DNA from: Bacteroidia bacterium
Lineage (GTDB): Bacteria; Bacteroidota; Bacteroidia; J057
Reading direction: 5' to 3'
Length of the DNA stretch: 64,000 nt
Assembly (NCBI GenBank): GCA_030430575.1
Contig: JAUIKF010000028.1
Location: 1 to 64,000 of the forward strand
Shown in pieces: positions 57,885 through 64,000 of this stretch; position 1 is the first letter of the stretch; the number at the start of each line of letters is the position of its first letter. Under the pieces are notes generated by a model. It did no database searches, had not been told where the DNA came from, and saw only the letters and a list, made by a program, of their open reading frames with translations. The position numbers were made by a program, and so were the translations under genes.

Positions 57885-59504
57885 ATGAAAATCCAAGGCC
57901 AGATTGTATCAATTGCAGAACGCAGCATTTTTCCAGGAGAAATCACCGTGGAAAATGGGCATATTACCTCCATAGAAAAGAAACCCACCAATGAGAAAGG
58001 CTACCTGATGCCAGGCTTTGTAGATGCTCATGTACATATCGAAAGCTCGATGTTGGTTCCGTCCGAATTTGCGCGACTGGCTGTGATTCACGGTACAGTC
58101 GCGACGGTCTCCGATCCCCACGAGATTGGCAATGTGCTAGGCGTAGCTGGGGTTCAGTTTATGGTGGACAATGGGAATCAAGTCCCTTTCAAATTCAACT
58201 TTGGGGCACCGTCTTGCGTGCCAGCAACTAGTTTCGAAACGGCGGGCGCAGAAATCGGCCCCCAGGAAATCCGCAAACTGCTCGAAGATCCTCAAATACG
58301 CTACCTCGCGGAAATGATGAATTATCCGGGCGTCATATACGACGACCCTGTCGTCCATGAAAAAATCGCCATTGCCCACGAGCTAGGTAAGCCTGTAGAT
58401 GGCCATGCGCCAGGCCTGCGCGGTGAAGGCCTGCAAAAATACTTGGCCGCTGGCATCAGTACCGATCACGAATGCTTTACCCATGAAGAAGCCCTCGAAA
58501 AGCTAAACCTTGGGATGAAAATCCTTATTCGGGAAGGTAGCGCCGCCAAGAACTTCGAAGCCCTGATCGGCCTACTGCCCGATCATTATGCGCACATGAT
58601 GTTTTGTTCTGACGACAAACATCCCGACGACCTCATCGAAGGCCATATCAACCAACTGGCAGCACGTGCCATTGCCAAGGGAATGGACCTGTATAAGGTA
58701 CTTCAAGTAGCCTGTCTCAACCCTGTGGCGCATTATGGATTGGACGTAGGGCAAATGCGTGTAGGAGATCCAGCCGATTTTATCAGGGTAAATGATTTGG
58801 AGAATTTTCAGGTAAAGGATTGCTGGATCAATGGAGAATGGGTCTCAAAAGCGGGTCAATCTCAGATTCAACCGGTCCCCGTCGAGACCCTCAATCACTT
58901 CAACACCAGCCCCAAACAGCCTGCTGACTTTCAGATAATGGGAAAAGCAAGCGATATCCGAGTCATTGAGGCCCTTGACGGAGAACTCATCACCCGGCCA
59001 TTAACGATGGCCGCGTTATCGAAAGGCGATCTGCTGATCTCCGACCCCTCAAGGGACCTCCTCAAAATAGCCGTTGTCAACCGCTACCAAGACGCGCCGC
59101 CAGCCGTCGCCTTTATCAAAGGCTTTGGCCTTAAAAATGGTGCCCTCGCCTCCTGCGTCGGTCACGACTCCCACAACATCATCGCCGTCGGAACAGACGA
59201 TGAGCAGCTTTGCCAGGCCGTCAACCTCATCATCCAACATAAAGGAGGCATCTCCGCCGTCTCAGGGGACCAGTCACAAGTCCTCCCCTTGCCCATTGCG
59301 GGCATCATGTCAGGAGACGACGGGGTGAAAGTAGGCCAGGCCTATGCCCAGATCGATGCCTTTGCCAAGGCCATCGGCAGCACGCTCCAGGCCCCCTTTA
59401 TGACCTTGTCATTCATGGCCCTGCTGGTCATCCCATCGCTCAAGCTGAGCGACAAGGGGCTATTTGATGGAGATAAGTTTGAGTTTGTAGGGCTGGAGGC
59501 TTGA
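57885..59504 (+). CDS. ade: adenine deaminase
   Basis: A 539-residue amidohydrolase that converts adenine to hypoxanthine and ammonia for purine salvage. The metal-binding N-terminal motif is [61 protein letters not shown] and [10 protein letters not shown] follow in the order expected for the AdeC/Ade family. The C-terminal domain includes [20 protein letters not shown] and [17 protein letters not shown]. It complements purB in adenine nucleotide metabolism but is 33 kb away. Its TGA stop is formed with the first bases of array E. Confidence 0.95.
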   Translation: MKIQGQIVSIAERSIFPGEITVENGHITSIEKKPTNEKGYLMPGFVDAHVHIESSMLVPSEFARLAVIHGTVATVSDPHEIGNVLGVAGVQFMVDNGNQVPFKFNFGAPSCVPATSFETAGAEIGPQEIRKLLEDPQIRYLAEMMNYPGVIYDDPVVHEKIAIAHELGKPVDGHAPGLRGEGLQKYLAAGISTDHECFTHEEALEKLNLGMKILIREGSAAKNFEALIGLLPDHYAHMMFCSDDKHPDDLIEGHINQLAARAIAKGMDLYKVLQVACLNPVAHYGLDVGQMRVGDPADFIRVNDLENFQVKDCWINGEWVSKAGQSQIQPVPVETLNHFNTSPKQPADFQIMGKASDIRVIEALDGELITRPLTMAALSKGDLLISDPSRDLLKIAVVNRYQDAPPAVAFIKGFGLKNGALASCVGHDSHNIIAVGTDDEQLCQAVNLIIQHKGGISAVSGDQSQVLPLPIAGIMSGDDGVKVGQAYAQIDAFAKAIGSTLQAPFMTLSFMALLVIPSLKLSDKGLFDGDKFEFVGLEA

Positions 59505-59779
59505 GACCGCTCAGCCCGAAGACGGGCTTCGCTGCAAGACCGTTCGTCACTGCGTTCCTCACTGCGAGACCGCTCGGGCTGAAGACAACCCTCGCTGCGA
59601 GATCGCTCGAAGACTCGCTACGAGACAAGAAAAGAAAGTGCCTTTAGTCTCATAGTGAGGCGAGTCTTCGAGCCGAGCGGTCTCGCAGTGAGTGCCGCAG
59701 GCGCGAACGATCTCGCAGTGAGCCCGGAGGGCGAACGGTCCCGCAGCGAGGGCTGAGTCTTCGAAGCCCGAGCGGTCTC
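59503..59779. repeat. GC-rich hairpin-spacer array E, complete, stop to stop
   Basis: Ends are GAGACCGCTC (59503-59512) and GAGCGGTCTC (59770-59779). The right arm reads as four units of the consensus word GARCGRTCYCGCAGYGAG, separated by GGCGAGTCTTCGAGCC, GCCGCAGGC, GCCCGGAGGGC and GGCTGAGTCTTCGAAGCC. The left arm is the same scheme reversed. The centre (about 59617-59657) is GAGACAAGAAAAGAAAG then TGCCTTTAGTCTCATAGTGAG-like sequence, as in array D. Its first two bases are the last two of the ade stop TGA. Its right end is three bases from the amidase stop. This copy is the best type specimen. Confidence 0.85.
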
Positions 59780-59782
59780 CCC

Positions 59783-60562
59783 TCACCGAAACTCATAATT
59801 ATACGCCTTGATGCCGCGCAGAATCCCTGACGCGATAAACACCTGCCCCGTCTCCGTAGCAAGAAATTTCTCCTCTTCACTGTTCGTGATAAACCCTGTT
59901 TCACAGAGAACAGCTGGCATAGCAGAACTCCATAAGACGATAAACGGTCCTTGCTTCACGCCGCGATTTTTGCGCTGGACGGCCTGCTCTAGCTGGCCTT
60001 GGATCTTGTCAGCGAGGTGGAGACTCTCCTGCCGGAAGACATTTTTCATCAAGCTAAACATGATATAGCTTTCAGGCGATTTGGGGTCAAATCCGTCATA
60101 CATCGACCGATAGTTATCCTCCATCATCACCGTCTGGTTTTCGCGGATATATGAGCGGTAGCGCTCCTGGCCACGGTTGATGCCGAGGACATAAGTGGAG
60201 GATCCAAATGCAGCGCGGTTGGTGCTGGCATTGCAGTGAATGCTCACAAAGAAATCGCCTTTATAGGCTTGAGCGATCCTGCCACGCTCATGTAGTTCAA
60301 TGAAATTGTCATTGGCGCGGGTGAGGACGACGCGCATATGGGGGAGGTAGGTATGGATCAGGTCGCGCAAATGGATGGCTATTCCGAGGGCAATATTCTT
60401 TTCTTGAAAAGTGCGCCCTACCGCGCCAGGGTCTTTCCCCCCATGCCCTGCATCAATGATAATGGTCCGTATGGGACCGTCTGTAGCATCTGGCACAGGA
60501 GGGTGAAAAGAGGAAGTCAACCAAAATGCGCAAAAAAGAAGGATACCAAGGACAATTCGCAT
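59783..60562 (-). CDS. N-acetylmuramoyl-L-alanine amidase (Amidase_3)
   Basis: A 259-residue exported zinc amidase that cuts the bond between muramic acid and the peptide stem of peptidoglycan. Signal region MRIVLGILLFCAFWLTSSF. Zinc ligands and catalytic glutamates fit the AmiC-like fold: IIIDAGHGGKDPGAVG (His), FQEKNIALGIAIHL (Glu), FFVSIHCNAS (His) and PAVLCETGFITNSEEE (Glu). A helical insert (about residues 125-185) before the last motif may gate the active site, as the regulatory helix does in AmiB/AmiC. It is divergent from lptD, both genes being envelope functions. Confidence 0.9.
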   Translation of the reverse strand: MRIVLGILLFCAFWLTSSFHPPVPDATDGPIRTIIIDAGHGGKDPGAVGRTFQEKNIALGIAIHLRDLIHTYLPHMRVVLTRANDNFIELHERGRIAQAYKGDFFVSIHCNASTNRAAFGSSTYVLGINRGQERYRSYIRENQTVMMEDNYRSMYDGFDPKSPESYIMFSLMKNVFRQESLHLADKIQGQLEQAVQRKNRGVKQGPFIVLWSSAMPAVLCETGFITNSEEEKFLATETGQVFIASGILRGIKAYNYEFR

Positions 60563-60727
60563 AGGATTTAGGATAAACTTACAGTCAGAAAAACGAGAAA
60601 AAGTGTTAATTTAGCGCAAAATCAACCGGGCATAAAATTAGATAAATTATAGCGAATATTCATCTGCTATTAAAGGGGACACATTTTGGCATTGTCAAAA
60701 CATCTGCATTGGATTAATTTGCCCAGT

Positions 60728-63463
60728 ATGAAAACGATTTTAGCCCTACTCATCGGCCTACTTCCCTTTTATACTTGGGCGCAAATAGATACCCTCAGTG
60801 GGACTTCTTCTGATAGCCTTTCTTCCCTGGTCATCCCACTTGATAGCTTATCCCCTACCCTTTCCCCTGCTGATAGCCTTTCCCCTTCAGACACCACCCA
60901 AGTCGATCCCGTGGCTGAAGCGCGCAGCAAACGTCAGGAAGAGCTGAAAGCGCAGAGTGATTTTAAATCAAAAGTCAACTATACCGCCAGAGATTCCAGT
61001 GTGCTCGATGCTGTGAACCAGATTCTCTACCTCTATGGCGCTGTCAATGTGAAATACGAGGACGTAGACCTCACGGCTGAAGAAGTCTCGATCGACTTCA
61101 CCACACAGACCCTATTCGCAAAAGGCGTCGAGGATAGCGCGGGGAACCTCATAGGGGCGCCTATCTTCAAGCAAGGGGAGCAGCAGTTTGACGCGCGGGA
61201 AATGAGCTATAATTTCAATACAGAAAAAGGCGTCATCAAAGGGGCACGCACCAATCAAGGCGAGGGTGATGTCCTCGCCGATGTAGCGAAGCGCCAGCCC
61301 GATGGGTCCATCCACATCAAAGGAGGGAAGTACACTACTTGTGACCTCGATCACCCGCATTATTATATCGAATCTCGCAAGCTTAAACTGATCCCTGGCA
61401 AGCAGGTAATCTCTGGCCCCCTCAACCTCGTCATTGAGGATTTCCCCATCCCCATCGTCATCCCCTTTGGCTTTTTCCCTACCAACACCAACAAACGCCA
61501 ACGGAATGGCATCGTCCTACCTCAATATGGCGAGCAAAACGATCGCGGCTTCTTCCTGCGCGGATTGGGCTATTATCGGGCGATCAATGACTATATGGAC
61601 ATGCTGGTGGATGGAGACATTTATACAAAAGGGGGCTGGGCCCTTCGGTTGGCATCGAAATATAATGTGCGATATAAATACAATGGAGGCTTCTCGGCGG
61701 AATATAGCATTCAGCAGTTTGGGGAAAAAACGGAAGAATTTACTGATCCCGATTTTCAGCGAATTCAAGGGTGGCGCCTTACCTGGAGACATAGTCAGCC
61801 CATCAATCCCACTACTCGCTTTAGTGCCAATGTAAATCTCAGCAATAGCAAATACCTGGAGCGCCTCAGTGGCAACCCCAACGATGTACTCACCAATACC
61901 CTTAACTCCTCGGTGAGTTTTTCTAAAAGCTTTGCGCCTTTTACCCTCAGCGTGAGTCTCAACCACAGCCAGGATGTGAAGAACAATACGGTCAACCTGA
62001 CCCTGCCCAGTGCCAACCTCCAGATGAGTCGACAGACGCCGTTTAAGCGCGTAAAAGGCAAGGGCCTTGAATGGCTCAGCCAGTTGGGGATCACCTATGG
62101 TCTACAAGCCACCAACCAGCTCAGCAATATCCAGGATTCCATCTTTTTCCCTATCCTCATCAATCCAGGAGGTACTACCGATATTTATAATCCGACAGAC
62201 TCCATCGTCGAGACATTTGACAATAGCAGCTTTTACCGCAGAGGCATACAGCACCGTTCGGCAGCTACGACCAATATCAAATTACTGAAGTACATCACGG
62301 TGCCGTTGAATTTCAACTTCCGTGAATACTGGTATTTTGAGCAAGAGAAACAGGTCTATAACCGGACAGAGGATGAAATAGAGACGATCAGGGTACCTGG
62401 CTTCTCAACAGCGCGAGATTTCAATTTTTCGGTAAATGCCAATACGACCTTGTTCTCTTTTTACCAATTCACCAAATCCAAGAAGGGAATAGTCATTCGT
62501 CACCAGTTCATCCCCAATATAGGCTACTCCCTCAACCCCGATTTCTCGGCAGAGAAATACGGCTTTTACGGCACTGTCCAGACGGACCGTGAAGGCAATA
62601 CAAGACGGTACAATCGCTTTCAAAATGGCGTGTATGGCAGCCCCTCAGCGGGAGAATCCCAGAGCCTTAATTTTGGGATTTCCAATGTCTTTGAGATGAA
62701 GTACAAAAAGCGCGAGAGTTTTGAGGAAGATTGGGACGAGACTCAGGACCCTTACGAGCGCGTCCGCCTGCTCGACAACCTGAGCATCAATAGCGGCTAT
62801 AACTTCGCCGCAGACAGTTTCCAACTGTCTCCCTTTAGCCTCTCTGCGCGTACTACCCTCTTTAATCGAAAACTCAATATCAACGCCAGCGGTGCCATTG
62901 ACCCGTATGCATTGGGGTTCACTGACGCAGAGGATACAGTAGGTCGTCGGGTCAATCGATTTGAGTGGGATGAAACAGGTCGGATCGGCCGCCTGACACG
63001 TGCCCAGATCAGCTTCAACACCGGGTTCAGTTCCAAAAAAACGAAGAAAAAGCAACGCTCTCAAGGCTTCGATGAGATCGAGTATCAAGCAGTCCGAGAC
63101 AACCTCAACGAGTACGTAGACTTTGACGTGCCGTGGTCTGCCCGCATCAACTACAACCTCCAATACACCAAAACTAACGCCCTCGCACCCACCATCACCC
63201 AGACCCTGCGTCTCAATGGAGATTTTAGCCTGACGCCCAAATGGAAGATCACCTATAGCTCGGGATATGATTTCACCCAAAAGGAAGTCACCTTGACGCG
63301 GTTCTCCATCATCCGCGATCTGCACTGCTGGGAGATGTCCTTCCAGGTCACGCCCTTTGGATCTCAGCAAAGCTATATGTTTGCCATCAACGTCCGCAGT
63401 TCTACCTTGAAGGACTTGCGCCTCACCAAGCAGAGCAGGTGGCAGGATCGGGCGCCGTTTTAG
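60728..63463 (+). CDS. LPS assembly outer-membrane protein LptD-like
   Basis: A 911-residue outer-membrane protein. The ATG at 60728 yields signal peptide MKTILALLIGLLPFYTWAQ. Residues about 20-60 are a Ser/Asp/Leu-rich linker with DSLSPTLSPADSLSPSD repeats. An OstA/LptA-like periplasmic beta-jellyroll follows (about 80-220, with FTTQTLFAKGVEDSAGNLIG and GKYTTCDLDHPHYYIESRKL), then a long barrel of amphipathic strands to the C-terminus. LVIEDFPIPIVIPFGFFPTN is a landmark of Bacteroidota LptD, which inserts lipopolysaccharide into the outer leaflet with LptE. Its stop runs into the word array at 63463. lptE was not found. Confidence 0.85.
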   Translation: MKTILALLIGLLPFYTWAQIDTLSGTSSDSLSSLVIPLDSLSPTLSPADSLSPSDTTQVDPVAEARSKRQEELKAQSDFKSKVNYTARDSSVLDAVNQILYLYGAVNVKYEDVDLTAEEVSIDFTTQTLFAKGVEDSAGNLIGAPIFKQGEQQFDAREMSYNFNTEKGVIKGARTNQGEGDVLADVAKRQPDGSIHIKGGKYTTCDLDHPHYYIESRKLKLIPGKQVISGPLNLVIEDFPIPIVIPFGFFPTNTNKRQRNGIVLPQYGEQNDRGFFLRGLGYYRAINDYMDMLVDGDIYTKGGWALRLASKYNVRYKYNGGFSAEYSIQQFGEKTEEFTDPDFQRIQGWRLTWRHSQPINPTTRFSANVNLSNSKYLERLSGNPNDVLTNTLNSSVSFSKSFAPFTLSVSLNHSQDVKNNTVNLTLPSANLQMSRQTPFKRVKGKGLEWLSQLGITYGLQATNQLSNIQDSIFFPILINPGGTTDIYNPTDSIVETFDNSSFYRRGIQHRSAATTNIKLLKYITVPLNFNFREYWYFEQEKQVYNRTEDEIETIRVPGFSTARDFNFSVNANTTLFSFYQFTKSKKGIVIRHQFIPNIGYSLNPDFSAEKYGFYGTVQTDREGNTRRYNRFQNGVYGSPSAGESQSLNFGISNVFEMKYKKRESFEEDWDETQDPYERVRLLDNLSINSGYNFAADSFQLSPFSLSARTTLFNRKLNINASGAIDPYALGFTDAEDTVGRRVNRFEWDETGRIGRLTRAQISFNTGFSSKKTKKKQRSQGFDEIEYQAVRDNLNEYVDFDVPWSARINYNLQYTKTNALAPTITQTLRLNGDFSLTPKWKITYSSGYDFTQKEVTLTRFSIIRDLHCWEMSFQVTPFGSQQSYMFAINVRSSTLKDLRLTKQSRWQDRAPF

Positions 63464-63641
63464 ATTGCAGATTGATGATTGATGAACAAGGATTTTTGAA
63501 GGGGGAAGATTGCAGATTGATGATTGATGAACAAGGATTGTTGAAGGAAAAAAATCTTCACTTCAGCAATCATCAATCCTTGTTCGATATTCTGCAATCT
63601 CTTCTTCTCAATCAATCCTTGTTCGACATTCTGCAATCTCC
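63463..63641. repeat. word array with two long direct repeats on each inverted arm, after lptD
   Basis: The left arm has two 33-nt copies (63463-63495 and 63508-63540) of GATTGCAGATTGATGATTGA followed by TGAACAAGGATT. The right arm has two reverse-complement copies (63570-63601 and 63611-63641) with AATCCTTGTTCGATATTCTG and CAATC. Period about 43 bases. It starts with the last base of the lptD stop codon and lies ahead of the thiolase promoter, so it can act as a terminator for lptD. Confidence 0.8.
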
Positions 63642-63685
63642 TCCCCTCTTTTCTCTTCTCAAAAAAATCCCTCATCTTTGCCTTC

Positions 63686-64000
63686 ATGAAAAAAGTAGTA
63701 CTCATCGACGGCTGCCGCACCCCTTTTCTCCGCTCCGGAACCCAATACATGGACCTCATGTCCTATCAGCTCGGCCAATACGCCATTAAAGGCCTCTTGA
63801 CCAAGACGGGTATCGATCCTACGGCCGTGGATAAGGTCATTATGGGCACGGTCATTTCCAATGTCCAGACCAGCAATGTCGCCCGTGAGTCTGCCCTGAC
63901 TGCAGGCATTCCGTCCACTACGCCGTGCCACACGGTGACGCAGGCCTGCATCTCCGCTAACCGCGCCATCGCCGATGGCTGCCTCGAAATCATGGCCGGC
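63686..64000 (+). CDS. acetyl-CoA C-acyltransferase (thiolase), N-terminal part
   Basis: The first 105 codons of a thiolase, still open at the window edge. It starts MKKVVLIDGCRTPFLRSGTQ and has the nucleophilic cysteine in TVTQACISANRAIADG, near residue 91. The sequence is nearest to the FadI/trifunctional-beta group, which splits 3-ketoacyl-CoA in fatty acid oxidation. CATCTTTG, one base off the TAnnTTTG box, stands nine bases before the ATG. The rest of the gene and any fadJ partner lie beyond the window. Confidence 0.88.
   Translation, partial: MKKVVLIDGCRTPFLRSGTQYMDLMSYQLGQYAIKGLLTKTGIDPTAVDKVIMGTVISNVQTSNVARESALTAGIPSTTPCHTVTQACISANRAIADGCLEIMAG

Noticed and set aside
62645-63370. 241-residue protein opposite the lptD gene
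   Set aside because: It is the complement of barrel-coding sequence; no start signal, no recognisable domain, and the lptD frame is clearly the real one.

Overview
The window reads as chromosome of a member of the phylum Bacteroidota, probably a Saprospiria-like lineage (this placement is inference). The evidence is a set of secreted proteins ending in type IX secretion (T9SS) sorting domains, two hybrid two-component regulators of the kinase-REC-AraC type, a gingipain-like C25 protein, Bacteroidota-type -7 boxes (TAnnTTTG) and the near absence of Shine-Dalgarno sites. No rRNA, tRNA, CRISPR array, prophage or integron was seen. At both ends genes run off the window: the start of an unknown gene on the minus strand at 1-57 and a thiolase cut at 64000.

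Layout. 1-5 kb: PqiA-like membrane protein, LamG lipoprotein, GH76 glycosidase, fatty-acid desaturase. 5-14 kb: a broken propeller/Y_Y_Y histidine kinase (three lesions), then two hybrid regulators. 14-22 kb: DUF2339 membrane protein, an M1 peptidase/HupE pair with a divergent DUF6702 gene, and a TPR protein. 22-31 kb: FkbM methyltransferase, purB, a PKD-DUF819 fusion, a very large outer-membrane protein of unknown function and a cyclophilin. 31-41 kb: three T9SS cargo proteins (a C25-like protein lacking its catalytic dyad, a tandem-repeat/serine-hydrolase protein and an FG-GAP/ASPIC protein) with ettA between them. 41-46 kb: DUF1801 protein, a possible small RNA, uvrB, a membrane protein and a REP-associated transposase surrounded by its palindromes. 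46-54 kb: DUF547 lipoprotein, type-23 toxin-domain protein, SDR, surE, bacilliredoxin, ruvB, a D-threonine-aldolase-like enzyme. 54-64 kb: lipA, small secreted proteins, DoxX, adenine deaminase, amidase, LptD and the thiolase.

Most protein genes are ordinary. What stands out is the DNA between them. Five loci carry a GC-rich array in which a conserved 18-nt word alternates with spacers that are themselves small hairpins of differing sequence. These arrays begin within a few bases of stop codons and two complete copies have inverted 10-bp ends. At many other gene ends lie AT-rich arrays of a short word followed by its reverse complement, with a different word at almost every locus. Two such arrays lie in frame inside the ATPase domains of the two hybrid kinases, at equivalent positions. 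A third repeat system is a REPIN/RAYT pair. Together these suggest a genome in which stop-to-stop space is colonised by hairpin-forming repeats, perhaps serving as terminators. All comparisons were made by eye; no database or folding program was used.
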